A stretch of 64,000 nt of DNA from Calditrichales bacterium MX18-03 (GCA_021083345.1 JAJGRE010000002.1:620001-684000), one strand, 5' to 3'. Counted from the first letter of the stretch, positions 44,744-53,521 are shown. Notes: generated by a model from the sequence alone, not told the origin. Program-made: numbers and translations.

Positions 44744-45557
44744 TTTTCGCACCCCATTTCATCATCCATAAGGGCTGCTTGACATCCTTGGTCTTCTGGC
44801 TGCTTTTGATGATTTCCTTCAGGGACTTTGTATCTAGGTATCTTGATAGTCTGCCCAGCTTGGCAAAGGATATGACGCCGGTCTCTTCCGATACGATGAT
44901 GACCAGGCAGTCTGATATCTCAGTGACGCCCATGGCCGCCCGGTGCCGTGTGCCCAGTTCCTTGCTGAGGCTCTGGCTTTGAGTCAGCGGCAGAAAGCAG
45001 CCTGCAGCCGAGATCCTGTTCTTACGTATAATGACGGCTCCGTCATGCAGCGGGGTATTGGGTATGAATATGTTAGCCAGCAGTTCGCTGGTAACCAGAG
45101 AGTCGATTTTGGTTCCTGTCTCGATATATTCATTCAGGCCGGTTTCCTGTTCCAGAACGATGATAGCGCCGATCTTGTTCTTGGAAAGGTGGGTAACGGC
45201 AATATTGATCTCATCCAGCATATTGTCCATTTCCTTTTCCAGAAGCTCCGTCTTGACAAAGAAGCGGCCCCTTCCCAAGTGCTCCAATGCGCGACGCAGC
45301 TCGGGCTGAAATATGATCAGAATGGCGATTACCCCGACGGTCATGGCGTTCTTCAACAGCCAGTATACGGCGTGGAAGCCTAGAACCTCACTGAGCTTGG
45401 TGGCTACAATGAGCATAACGATACCTTTTATCAGCTGCTCCGCCCTTGTTTCCTTTATTAAATTCATCGCTTTGTAGATTATAACGGCGATTATCCCGAT
45501 ATCGATATAGGTATTCCACATTTTCAGATATGGGAGCAGCTCCTTCAGCTCATCCAC
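44736..45557 (-). CDS. cdaA: diadenylate cyclase (cyclic-di-AMP synthase)
   Basis: 273 residues. Three membrane helices at the N-terminus (about 12-30, 38-58, 65-85) and a DAC catalytic domain with DGAVII (about 170-175) and GTRHRAAMG (about 205-213), the active-site motifs. It makes cyclic-di-AMP, which controls potassium, osmolyte and wall balance. In many Firmicutes cdaA-cdaR-glmM form one operon; here glmM and glmS are about 20 kb away. Confidence 0.96.
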   Translation of the reverse strand: MDELKELLPYLKMWNTYIDIGIIAVIIYKAMNLIKETRAEQLIKGIVMLIVATKLSEVLGFHAVYWLLKNAMTVGVIAILIIFQPELRRALEHLGRGRFFVKTELLEKEMDNMLDEINIAVTHLSKNKIGAIIVLEQETGLNEYIETGTKIDSLVTSELLANIFIPNTPLHDGAVIIRKNRISAAGCFLPLTQSQSLSKELGTRHRAAMGVTEISDCLVIIVSEETGVISFAKLGRLSRYLDTKSLKEIIKSSQKTKDVKQPLWMMKWGAKNE

Positions 45558-45670
45558 GCAAACTCACCCCTGGCCTTGCAATTTTTTTCATACTTAAATT
45601 ATATTATAAATTTCCAATCAGTTTATATTAAAAATAGATTACAAATTCTTAAGAAGCGTATAGAAAGCGT

Positions 45671-46456
45671 TTAGAAGAAAATGTGCGTGAAAAGCTGATC
45701 GATGAGCACCAGGCCGCCCAAGGCAAACACATAGTAGGCAAAGCCTCTCAGATTACCTCTCTTCAGGATGCCCAGCATGAACCGGATGGACAGGTAGCCT
45801 GCTGCAGCTGCAGCAATGGTTCCTGCTGCAAGGGGAAGGATATTGAAGCCGGCGCTACCCGTTTCCATCATATCCTTGAACTGGAACAGCGCACCCCCAA
45901 GGATTGGCGGGATGGAAAGCAAAAAGGAAAACTTAGCCGCAAATTCCCTGTCCAGGTTCCGCAGTAATGCACCGGATATTGTCAACCCGGACCTGGATAT
46001 GGCTGGAAGGATGGCAGCTCCCTGCATGACGCCGATGAATGCTGCATCCAGATAGCTGGTCTCCCGGACGCCCTTTCGTCCCCTTCCGAGTTTCTCGGCG
46101 AATATAAGGATACAGCCTGTGATGATGAATTCAACACCCAGGGTGCTCCCTGTTTTGTAAAGGCCTGTAAAGAAGTCTTCAAAGGTAAAACCTATGATGG
46201 CTGTGGGGATCGTACCTGCTATCAGCAGCCAGGTCAGCCTCTGGAAGGGCTTTTTCAGGAGTGTCAGGATATCCTGCCAGAATACCGTTAAGACTGCAAA
46301 AAGTGTGCCGATATGTACAAAGGTATCAAAAACCAGCGTCGGTTCATTTATTGCCAATATCTTTTGAAAAAGCACCAGATGGCCTGAACTGCTGATGGGG
46401 AGAAACTCTGTCAGCCCTTGTACAATTCCGAGAAAAACAGCTTGAAAAATGTTCAT
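45671..46456 (-). CDS. uppP: undecaprenyl-diphosphatase
   Basis: 261 residues, about seven to eight membrane segments. Family motifs QGLTEFLPISSSGHLVLF (about 14-31) and PAISRSGLTISGALL (about 155-170) are intact. It recycles undecaprenyl pyrophosphate for wall synthesis and can give bacitracin resistance. Monocistronic or followed by cdaA after 113 bases. Its leader contains a GCCCGG/CCGGGC hairpin at about 46480-46505, whose meaning is unclear. Confidence 0.95.
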   Translation of the reverse strand: MNIFQAVFLGIVQGLTEFLPISSSGHLVLFQKILAINEPTLVFDTFVHIGTLFAVLTVFWQDILTLLKKPFQRLTWLLIAGTIPTAIIGFTFEDFFTGLYKTGSTLGVEFIITGCILIFAEKLGRGRKGVRETSYLDAAFIGVMQGAAILPAISRSGLTISGALLRNLDREFAAKFSFLLSIPPILGGALFQFKDMMETGSAGFNILPLAAGTIAAAAAGYLSIRFMLGILKRGNLRGFAYYVFALGGLVLIDQLFTHIFF

Positions 46457-46601
46457 CGTCTACCTCCGCTAACCAACTGGCCCGGTGATGCATTTCACTC
46501 CGGGCTTCATTTTATTTTCGTCTTAAATTATAACACAGTAACGAGCGGAATAATTCTTACTTTTTTATTAATTTGAGAATAAAATACTGCTAAGACGTGT
46601 A

Positions 46602-47042
46602 TCAGAATATTTCCTTCATATACCGGATTCCTGCCGCTATCGCTTCTCTTTTTTCCCGCTCCAGCGCCTGCAGCTTGACATCCAGGGCTGCGATGAAGGC
46701 TTCTTCCATGCTGTACAGGTATTCTTCACCGGCTTTGGTCAGCCTGAGCAGCACGACACGGCGGTCTTCCCTGGAGAAGACACGCTCCACCGCCCCTTCC
46801 TCCTCCAGTCTGTCCACCATACTGGTCAGGCTGGCATGGCTGACCTTGGTTTCGCAGGAGATATCCCCCATCTTGCAAGGCTGCAGCCGCTTCAGCATCA
46901 GGAGCGTCTTGTACTGCGGCAGTGTAAACTTGAAATCATCCCTTTGCACCGTTACTTCATTGAAGCGCGCCTTGGTCCAAAGACCCATTTGCATCATCAG
47001 CACATTCATTCCATCCGCCAGAATCCTGGTATCCTTCTCCAT
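46602..47042 (-). CDS. MarR-family regulator
   Basis: 146 residues, a winged-helix MarR fold (helices 1-50, wing SREDRRVVLLRLT near 90-105, C-terminal dimer helices). I start at ATG 47042, with GGAGG inside the end of the exporter gene, two bases after its stop; the longer open frame overlaps that gene and is not real. As the second gene of the exporter operon it probably represses it, binding the dyads at 48466-48584. Confidence 0.9.
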   Translation of the reverse strand: MEKDTRILADGMNVLMMQMGLWTKARFNEVTVQRDDFKFTLPQYKTLLMLKRLQPCKMGDISCETKVSHASLTSMVDRLEEEGAVERVFSREDRRVVLLRLTKAGEEYLYSMEEAFIAALDVKLQALEREKREAIAAGIRYMKEIF

Positions 47043-47044
47043 AT

Positions 47045-48439
47045 TTATTCCTCCGCCATCGCAATTTCGGCTGACCCGATCACATTCTTTTGCTTCCATC
47101 TGCCGGTTGCATAGTATGCACCGTTCATGGCACTGCCCAGGAAGAAGCTGATGGGGAACGCCAGCCAGATGCCGTTGACGCCCAAGGTTGTCATTCTGGA
47201 CAGTACATAAGCGATAGGCACCCGGATGACCAGGAAATTGAATGCGGTGATCAGCGCATTGGCCCATATGTCTCCTGCACCCCTCAGTATGCCTGCCAGA
47301 ACAAAGCTGAAACCCATGAACAGATAACCTGCCGATGCGATTTTCAAGTAGGTGACGCCCAGATTGATAACCTTCTCATCGTTCAGGAACAAATGTAGGG
47401 AAGCCCTGCCCACCGTAAAGACGAAAAGGATGGTAAGTCCGGAAAGGATTGCTGTCAGCAGCATTCCATTTTTCAGTACATCCTTGACTTTTTCCTTCTT
47501 TCCTGCGCCGATGCATTGCCCTGTCACCGTTGAAGCAACCAGGCTGATGCTCATTGCCGGAAGCATGGCGAAGCTGTCTATTTTTGATCCGGCTCCAAAA
47601 GCTGCAACCACATCCGTACCGAAGCCGTTTATGATACTGCTCATGGCCATGATGCCGAAAGATACGATAAACTGCTGTACGGCTGAGGGTACGCCCAGCT
47701 TGAGGATCTTCATCATGATATCCTTGTCAAACACCATATCCGACGGTCTGAAACTGATCAGATGGCCTTTTTTATCCAGGTATATAACACTTAGAATATA
47801 GGAGACTCCTTGGGCTATCACGGTAGCAAGTGCAGCACCTCCTACGCCCATAGCCGGAAAGGGACCTACGCCTGCAATGAAAACATAATCCAGAACCGCA
47901 TTCAAGAAAGTGGCGACTATCAGGAATACCGTGGGCGTCTTGGAATCGCCGAGACCCCTCAAGATGGCACTGGTCATGTTGTAACCGAACATGAAGATCA
48001 AGCCGGCCATAATGATAACAAGATAGCTGTTTGCTGCATCCAGTATGTCAGCCGGCGTGTTCACCAGGGTCAGAAAGCTTCTGCTGAAAACCACACCGAT
48101 AATGGACAGAATAATGGCACAGGCACCAAGAAAAATCGTCGTGGTGCTGATCGTCCTTTTGATCATGACTTCGTTTTTTGCGCCTGCATACTGTGCGACC
48201 AGGATGGAAGCGGCCATGGTAAAGCCCAGTATGGCAGAAATCAGAATGAACATAATGGGAAATGAAACGGATACTGCCGCCAGAGCACCTGTCCCCAGGT
48301 ATTTGCCGACGATCATGCTGTCAACCCAGTTGTACAGGTTTTGCAGCACGTTGCCCAGCAGCATGGGCAGTGAGAAAAGCAGCATGCTCCGCATCATATT
48401 GCCTTGGGTCAGATCCTTGATTGCTGTGTTGTTTTTCAT
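47045..48439 (-). CDS. MATE-family multidrug exporter
   Basis: About 464 residues with twelve membrane helices in two bundles of six. The N-terminal segment (RSMLLFSLPMLLGNVLQNLY, then NWVDSMIVGKYLG) is typical of the DinF/NorM-like MATE group. It uses a Na+ or H+ gradient to expel drugs. AGGAGG lies five bases before ATG 48439; the ATG at 48442 is possible. It is co-transcribed with the MarR gene. Confidence 0.93.
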   Translation of the reverse strand: MKNNTAIKDLTQGNMMRSMLLFSLPMLLGNVLQNLYNWVDSMIVGKYLGTGALAAVSVSFPIMFILISAILGFTMAASILVAQYAGAKNEVMIKRTISTTTIFLGACAIILSIIGVVFSRSFLTLVNTPADILDAANSYLVIIMAGLIFMFGYNMTSAILRGLGDSKTPTVFLIVATFLNAVLDYVFIAGVGPFPAMGVGGAALATVIAQGVSYILSVIYLDKKGHLISFRPSDMVFDKDIMMKILKLGVPSAVQQFIVSFGIMAMSSIINGFGTDVVAAFGAGSKIDSFAMLPAMSISLVASTVTGQCIGAGKKEKVKDVLKNGMLLTAILSGLTILFVFTVGRASLHLFLNDEKVINLGVTYLKIASAGYLFMGFSFVLAGILRGAGDIWANALITAFNFLVIRVPIAYVLSRMTTLGVNGIWLAFPISFFLGSAMNGAYYATGRWKQKNVIGSAEIAMAEE

Positions 48440-48465
48440 CATAACCTCCTGTGATTGCCTGTTAC

Positions 48466-48584
48466 CTATCTGTCAGATAGTGTATGTAGCAGGGTCTGTA
48501 GTCTATTCTTGTACATTTTATATTGTATAGCTATTTGTTTAGCAAATCAAATATTTAATTATTCTAAATATTTGATTTGCTAAA
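48466..48584 (-). promoter_or_regulatory. MATE-marR promoter with two operator-like dyads
   Basis: On the minus strand TTGATT (48550-48545) and TACAAT (48527-48522) are 17 bases apart. The -35 box lies inside a perfect inverted repeat with 20-bp arms (48538-48557 and 48565-48584; TTTAGCAAATC...GATTTGCTAAA). A second exact dyad, CTATCTG-T-CAGATAG (48466-48480), lies just before the ribosome site. Both are candidate sites for the MarR product encoded in this operon. Confidence 0.7.
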
Positions 48585-48687
48585 TTTATTAATTTAAAAA
48601 GACTATAGTTACTCCTATATGATATGCTCCCTTCAAAGTAGACAGATGAAATAAAAAACATCTGAAAACTTTGAAGGGAGTATTTTT

Positions 48688-49371
48688 ATGCCGCAAAAGG
48701 GACGATTACCTGTAGAAAGGAAAATAAAGATCGTTGAAGACTACTTGGCCGGGAAGGAAGGAATTAGCTCTATATGTGAAACAACAGGGATCAGCCAGAC
48801 TATACTAAGACAATGGGTACGATTGTATGAGACGCGGGGTATAGAAGGCCTGGTACCAACTGCAAAGGACCGGAAATACTCTGCTGAACTGAAAGTGATG
48901 GTAGTAAAAGAGTATATAGCAGGAGATATTTCTATAGAAGGGCTATGCCGAAAATATGACATTACAGATCCTCAGATTGTACGAAGATGGATAAAGAAGT
49001 ATAATGACCATAAAGAGTTCAGAACACCAAAAAGTGGGAGTGAAATCTATATGGTCAATGGACGCAAAACTACCTGTGAAGAACGCATAGAGATGGTGAG
49101 TCACTGCATTTCCAATGGAAAGGACTATGGCAAGACGATTGAGAAATACCACGTATCCTACCAGCAGATTTACAGTTGGGTACGAAAGTACGAAGAACAC
49201 GGTGTGGAAGGGCTCGTCGATAAGCGCGGTAAGAGAAAACCATTGGAAGAGATGAACGAGGTCGAGCGCCTTCGTGCGGAAGTTAAACTGTTAGAGGCTG
49301 CGAACAGACAAAAGGATATGGAGATAGAGATATTAAAAAAAGTTCAGGAGGTAGAAAGGAGGCGGGACTGA
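48688..49371 (+). CDS. IS3-family OrfA, multi-HTH
   Basis: 227 residues, longer than usual OrfA proteins (about 90-100). It seems to hold three successive helix-turn-helix units (about residues 8-50, 62-105 and 125-175) and a C-terminal leucine-zipper helix (EVERLRAEVKLLEAANRQKD). An A7 slippery run at 49335-49341 (TTAAAAAAAGTT) near its end allows -1 frameshifting into orfB. Confidence 0.9.
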   Translation: MPQKGRLPVERKIKIVEDYLAGKEGISSICETTGISQTILRQWVRLYETRGIEGLVPTAKDRKYSAELKVMVVKEYIAGDISIEGLCRKYDITDPQIVRRWIKKYNDHKEFRTPKSGSEIYMVNGRKTTCEERIEMVSHCISNGKDYGKTIEKYHVSYQQIYSWVRKYEEHGVEGLVDKRGKRKPLEEMNEVERLRAEVKLLEAANRQKDMEIEILKKVQEVERRRD

Positions 49372-50258
49372 ACGGCGTCAGGCAGGAATGTCTATATGTT
49401 GCAGTTACTGAGTTACATAAAGAGAAAGGTTATCCTATTGAAAGGATCTGCCGAATCTTAAATCTGAACCGGTCATCATACTACAAGTGGCTCAGCCGCA
49501 GCAAGAGTGCGCGAGAGGAAGAGAGCGAAGATTTGCTACATAAGATTGGATATATATATGCCGAATTCAACGGGATTTATGGATACCGCAGGATAACAGA
49601 CGAGTTGAACAACCAATGCAATACCCAATACAACTACAAGCGAGTTTACCGTTTGACGAGGATCGTAGGGCTAAAGGCTGTCATCCGTAGAAAGCGTCCG
49701 CAATACCAGCGCTCCACACCGGAGATTACGGCAGAGAACATTCTGAACCGTAAGTTTACAGCAGATAAACTCAACGAGAAATGGCTAACCGATATAACAG
49801 AATTCAAATATGGAGCCAATGAGAAACTGTATTTGAGCGCAATCCTCGACCTTAAGGACAAGGGTATTGTTTCATTTGCAATTGGAAAACGTAACGATAA
49901 TCGCCTTGTATTCGATACGTTTGATCTGGCTGTAGCCAAATATACTGACGCCCATCCGCTATTTCATAGCGATCGGGGCTTTCAGTACACCAGTCGGCAG
50001 TTCAAATCTAGGCTGGATAATGCCGGGATGACACAAAGCATGTCCCGTGTGGGGCGCTGCATTGATAATGGGCCAATGGAGGGGTTTTGGGGCATCCTAA
50101 AGTGCGAGATGTACTATCTAAACAAATTTGAGGACTATGACAGCTTAGCCACATCTATTGAGCATTACATCCAATTCTACAACTTTGAGCGTCGTCAGAA
50201 AAAGCTAGATCATCTAGCGCCTATGACTTACCGACAGCTGCTCGAAAATGCAGCATAA
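49332..50258 (+). CDS. IS3-family OrfB transposase, expressed by -1 frameshift
   Basis: DDE integrase-core transposase of about 300 residues. The frame is open from 49332 through the slippery A7 and has no good start codon before LNGVRQECLYV at about 49368. HTH_21 region: IYAEFNGIYGYRRITDEL. Catalytic residues: Asp in WLTDITEFKYG, Asp in HSDRGFQYTS and Glu in GPMEGFWGILKCE, all present. It is probably made as an OrfAB fusion; the AGGAGG just after the slip site might also start OrfB alone. Confidence 0.88.
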   Translation: MKKSSGGRKEAGLNGVRQECLYVAVTELHKEKGYPIERICRILNLNRSSYYKWLSRSKSAREEESEDLLHKIGYIYAEFNGIYGYRRITDELNNQCNTQYNYKRVYRLTRIVGLKAVIRRKRPQYQRSTPEITAENILNRKFTADKLNEKWLTDITEFKYGANEKLYLSAILDLKDKGIVSFAIGKRNDNRLVFDTFDLAVAKYTDAHPLFHSDRGFQYTSRQFKSRLDNAGMTQSMSRVGRCIDNGPMEGFWGILKCEMYYLNKFEDYDSLATSIEHYIQFYNFERRQKKLDHLAPMTYRQLLENAA

Positions 50259-50260
50259 AA

Positions 50261-50312
50261 AACTGGATTCCGTTTGTTGACGAAATCCAGTTCGATCGTT
50301 TTTCTTTTTTGT
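50261..50312 (+). terminator. terminator inside the insertion sequence
   Basis: AACTGGATT (50261-50269) pairs with AATCCAGTT (50284-50292), with CGT/ACG extending the stem, followed by CGTTTTTCTTTTTT. It ends the transposase transcript. Confidence 0.75.
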
Positions 50313-50357
50313 CCTGTCTACTTGACAGGGGGCAGTTCAATAGTCTCTGCATGCTTC

Positions 50358-51314
50358 TTAGAATTTTCTTCCGATCTGCTTGCGGATAATATCAGCAATG
50401 ACTTGCTTTGCACCTGTCTCCGGCAGTGAAGCTGCGCTTTTCAGCGCTTTGTCGATATATTTTTCGGCGATTTTTTGCGCCCGCTCCAAGGACTGAGTCT
50501 CAACAAGCACCTGCCTGAGCATTTCTCCTTTGTCATCCGGCAGCCTTTCTATGGCGTCAAGGGCTGACTTCCGCTGCTTGGACCGCAGCGCATAGATCAC
50601 CGGGAGTGTATATACGCCTTGCAATGCATCGCTGAAAAGCGGTTTACCCACGGTGGTCTGCTCCCCATTAAAATCCAGAAGGTCATCTACGATCTGAAAA
50701 GCCATACCGATCTGGTGTCCCAATATGCTCAGCTTGCTGACCAATCCGGCCGGACAGCCCGCCAAATGGGCACCTGTACCAAGGCTGACCGCAAAGAGAG
50801 CGGCTGTCTTGCCGCTGATTCTTCTGAGATACTGCTTGACAGAAACACCGGTGTCATACCGCTGCTCGTTTTGTGCGATTTCGCAGTCGCATATGAATGC
50901 CATGCCTTTTGCAACGGTTTTGACCAGTTCCGGCTCCACCAGATCCCCCACCAGTACAAAGGCCCGGCTGAAAAGAAAATCGCCTGCATATACCGCTATA
51001 TCTTTTCCCAGGGCGGATTGAAGTGTCTCACTTCCCCTTCGCAGTCTTGCATCATCAATGATGTCATCATGGACCAGGGTTGCCATATGGACGACTTCTA
51101 TTGCTGCTGCTGCGGGAATGATTCTCTCGCTTTTGTAATCGCCGAAGGCGGCACCCAGAATGACGCAGGCAGGTCTCAGTCGCTTTCCGCCGCTTTCCGT
51201 TAATCTGAGCAAGGCAGCTTCAACGGTCTTGTTTCTGGTTTTTAAAACTCTTTTCAGTGTATCCTCAACCTTTAAAAGCTCTCCCGGCAAAAAAGCGTCA
51301 TGCCACATCTCCAT
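50358..51314 (-). CDS. polyprenyl diphosphate synthase (HepT/DmkB-like)
   Basis: About 318 residues, trans-isoprenyl diphosphate synthase. First Asp-rich motif LVHDDIIDDARLRRG (about 83-97), second VDDLLDFNGEQTTVGKP (about 210). It makes the long side chain of a quinone or similar lipid. The start lies inside the end of the Gx-family gene (overlap of about 17-26 bases; ATG at 51314 or 51308, TTG at 51323). It forms an operon with the Gx-family and NusG-II genes, a combination typical of demethylmenaquinone supply in flavin-based electron transfer loci. Confidence 0.88.
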   Translation of the reverse strand: MEMWHDAFLPGELLKVEDTLKRVLKTRNKTVEAALLRLTESGGKRLRPACVILGAAFGDYKSERIIPAAAAIEVVHMATLVHDDIIDDARLRRGSETLQSALGKDIAVYAGDFLFSRAFVLVGDLVEPELVKTVAKGMAFICDCEIAQNEQRYDTGVSVKQYLRRISGKTAALFAVSLGTGAHLAGCPAGLVSKLSILGHQIGMAFQIVDDLLDFNGEQTTVGKPLFSDALQGVYTLPVIYALRSKQRKSALDAIERLPDDKGEMLRQVLVETQSLERAQKIAEKYIDKALKSAASLPETGAKQVIADIIRKQIGRKF

Positions 51315-51825
51315 CACTTCCAATCTTCAGTATATGCTTCATGGGCCCAACTGCATATTTCACCGCAAAGCCTATGAAAAGACCTGTTATCACCGCTGAA
51401 ATCAATAAAACCGGCAGATAAAGAAACAGCCTGGCATTCATGACGATCAGACTGGCTACTGCAATCTGCCCGAAGTTATGAAAGACGGCCCCTACGACAC
51501 TGATAGCCGGCAAACTGAAAAGCTTCCTGTAATACTTGTACATCAATGTCATGGCAAAGGTACTCAAATACCCGCCTGCAATGCTGTATAGGAAAGAAGA
51601 AATACCTCCGCCGAAAACCGAACCCAGGAAGGTCCGCAGCGTAACCACCAGCAGCGCTTCCTTGCCTCCAAAAATAATAATGGTTATAAGGGTGATGACA
51701 TTTGCCAGCCCCAGCTTGATTCCCGGCACGGGAACAGGTACCGGAATCATCCTCTCTATTATGTGTAGTATCAAAGCCTGGGAAACCAGAATTCCCAAAA
51801 GGACCATCTTTTTTGTTTTACTCAC
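51298..51825 (-). CDS. Gx transporter family (heptaprenyl synthase component I-like) membrane protein
   Basis: 175 residues with about five membrane segments and the IPVPVPVPGIKLGLANVITL motif of the Gx/Hpre_diP_synt_I family, related to ECF-type substrate-binding membrane proteins. Despite the old name it is not an enzyme subunit by sequence. From memory, EetB of flavin-based extracellular electron transfer loci belongs to this group. It is translationally coupled to the polyprenyl synthase gene and follows the NusG-II gene by about 20 bases. Confidence 0.85.
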   Translation of the reverse strand: MSKTKKMVLLGILVSQALILHIIERMIPVPVPVPGIKLGLANVITLITIIIFGGKEALLVVTLRTFLGSVFGGGISSFLYSIAGGYLSTFAMTLMYKYYRKLFSLPAISVVGAVFHNFGQIAVASLIVMNARLFLYLPVLLISAVITGLFIGFAVKYAVGPMKHILKIGSDGDVA

Positions 51826-51846
51826 GTCTGCACCTCATCATTCCCG

Positions 51847-52242
51847 TTAATACGAAACATTGTCAACCTGGGAATTGCCCTTTCCTTCTATAAAAACAAC
51901 GACCTTATTGGGCAAGCAGACAATGCTCTGACCGGTCTTGTCAATGGTCCCGGTCTTTTGGCAGAGCTTGTCTGGACAGATGACATTTTCCACATGCACA
52001 CCTTTGCCGTCTGCAACGATATCGATGAACCGCTTCTCATCCAGCTCGATATGGAACGTCTGCCGCTTCATCCCCTTGTTGAAGGGCGTTCTCTTGTATG
52101 GTTGTCCATCAACTTGAATGACAATCTCCCCGCCGCTCCCGCTGTCCTTTATTTGCTCCAGGCCGAACCAGGCAAGACCGGCCGCTATCAGAATCACAAG
52201 AATGACGATATCGCCTTTTTTAAACTTCATTTCATCACTCAC
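51847..52242 (-). CDS. NusG domain II-containing membrane protein (EetA-like)
   Basis: 131 residues: an N-terminal membrane helix (about 12-28, DIVILVILIAAGLAWFG) and an extracytoplasmic NusG-domain-II fold with a conserved pair in VICPDKLCQKTG and IVCLPNKVVV. Three Cys residues (about 89, 93, 109) could bind metal or form a disulfide. Related proteins occur as EetA in flavin-based electron transfer loci (from memory). The start is either GTG 52242 or ATG 52230. First gene of a three-gene operon, divergent from apbE. Confidence 0.82.
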   Translation of the reverse strand: MSDEMKFKKGDIVILVILIAAGLAWFGLEQIKDSGSGGEIVIQVDGQPYKRTPFNKGMKRQTFHIELDEKRFIDIVADGKGVHVENVICPDKLCQKTGTIDKTGQSIVCLPNKVVVFIEGKGNSQVDNVSY

Positions 52243-52465
52243 TTCACTTGGTATTATACGACATCATTTTTGCTCAGCACTATTATAACATGAATTTTTG
52301 TTTTATAATATTATAAGACATAATCTTAATTAATATTTAATTGTAGTTTTGTCGTCAATGCTGTTTTTTTCTGCATTTATATACAGCATCCCTGCTTTAT
52401 GATTGCATTTTACCTGCCTTTTGGGTAAAATAAGCACTAGAAAAGATGTTTAAGGAGGATCCGCT
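52243..52465. other. divergent intergenic region
   Basis: About 220 AT-rich bases between the EetA-like operon (minus) and apbE (plus), which must hold both promoters. A TATAAT-like box appears near 52305-52315 on the plus strand. No gene or clear RNA motif. Confidence 0.4.
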
Positions 52466-53521
52466 TTGATTTATAAAAAAAGATTTGCCCTGTTGCTTGC
52501 AGTCCTGATACTGTTGCCCATGCTTTCCGGCTGCGAAGCCGCAGAGACGCCGGCACCTGCATCGACACAACCTTTGTCGAAGTCCGCTTTCCTGTTGGGA
52601 ACCTATGTCGATATATCTCTATTTGATAAGCTGGATGAAAAAATCATCGACAAGGCATTTGACCGGATTGCAGAAATAGAAGCAAAAATGACGATTAATA
52701 ATGCCGAAACCAGTGAAATCATCAAGCTCAACGAGGCATCGGGCACCGGTGCTGTCAAGTTAAGCCCGGACACATACCTGGTGGTCGAAAGAGGCAAATA
52801 CTACTCCGAGCTTACCGAAGGCAAATTCGATATTACCGTCGGTTCTATCGTGAAGTTGTGGAATATCGGAACGGATTATGCAGCCGTTCCTGAAGACAAG
52901 GTAATCCGTGATACGGTGAAGCTGGTGGATTATCAAAAGCTGCAGCTGAAAGCCGCCGACCATTCCGCAATGCTTCAGGAAGCCGGTATGAAGGTGGATT
53001 TGGGCGCCATCGCAAAGGGCTATGCAGCGGATGAAGCAGGCCGGATCCTACGGGAAGAAGGCGTCAAGCATGCTATCATCAACCTGGGCGGGAATGTCCT
53101 GACCGTAGGAGGCAATCCCAATGGAAACCAATGGAAAATCGGCATCCAGGATCCTTTCAACCCCCGCGGAGACTATCTGGGCATCGTGCCTAGCCAGGAT
53201 AAGACCGTTGTAACCTCAGGAACCTATGAAAGATACTTCGAGCAAAACGGAAAAAAATATCACCACATCCTGAATCCCGAGACCGGATATCCGGTTGAAA
53301 ACAACCTTCACAGCGTATCCATCGTCACCGAAAAGTCCATCGACGGTGACGGCCTGTCCACCACCTGCCTGCTGCTGGGTGTTGAGGAGGGCATGAAGCT
53401 GATTGAAAAACTGGATCATGTTGAAGCCATTTTTGTAACCGGAGATAAAAAAGTCTACGTATCCTCAGGTCTGAAGGATATATTCCTGCAGACAAGCAGT
53501 GACTTTACAATCGTGAACTGA
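52466..53521 (+). CDS. apbE: FAD:protein FMN transferase, lipoprotein
   Basis: 351 residues. The signal sequence ends in a lipobox LSGC (Cys about 23), so it is anchored outside the membrane. The ApbE core shows AFLLGTYVDISLF, ITVGSIVKLWNIG, DLGAIAKGYAADEAG (flavin/Mg site) and the DGDGLSTT motif near 290. It attaches FMN covalently to a Thr or Ser of target proteins such as Rnf/Nqr subunits or extracytoplasmic flavoproteins. TTG start with AGGAGG seven bases upstream. Corresponds to FmnB in electron-transfer loci. Confidence 0.93.
   Translation: MIYKKRFALLLAVLILLPMLSGCEAAETPAPASTQPLSKSAFLLGTYVDISLFDKLDEKIIDKAFDRIAEIEAKMTINNAETSEIIKLNEASGTGAVKLSPDTYLVVERGKYYSELTEGKFDITVGSIVKLWNIGTDYAAVPEDKVIRDTVKLVDYQKLQLKAADHSAMLQEAGMKVDLGAIAKGYAADEAGRILREEGVKHAIINLGGNVLTVGGNPNGNQWKIGIQDPFNPRGDYLGIVPSQDKTVVTSGTYERYFEQNGKKYHHILNPETGYPVENNLHSVSIVTEKSIDGDGLSTTCLLLGVEEGMKLIEKLDHVEAIFVTGDKKVYVSSGLKDIFLQTSSDFTIVN

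Larger units (their letters stand above)
48625..50334 (+). mobile_element. complete-looking IS3-family insertion sequence
   Basis: About 1.7 kb with imperfect terminal repeats: TGCTCCCTTCAAAGTAGACAG at the left, and at the right, reversed, TGCCCCCTGTCAAGTAGACAG. It contains orfA and orfB in overlapping -1 frames and a terminator near the right end. No target-site duplication is visible (ATA before, GTT after), which could mean later change or recombination. It has inserted in the promoter-side region of the MATE gene. Confidence 0.9.

Noticed and set aside
46478-46506. GCCCGG/CCGGGC hairpin in the uppP leader as a riboswitch or terminator
   Set aside because: The stem is short, the T-rich stretch is on the opposite strand from the gene, and no known RNA class could be recognised.
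47043-47267. N-terminal extension of the MarR protein
   Set aside because: It would overlap the end of the MATE gene in another frame, while the ATG at 47042 has GGAGG and begins the normal family N-terminus.
48622-50337. Target-site duplication around the IS3-family element
   Set aside because: The bases next to the ends (ATA and GTT) do not match.
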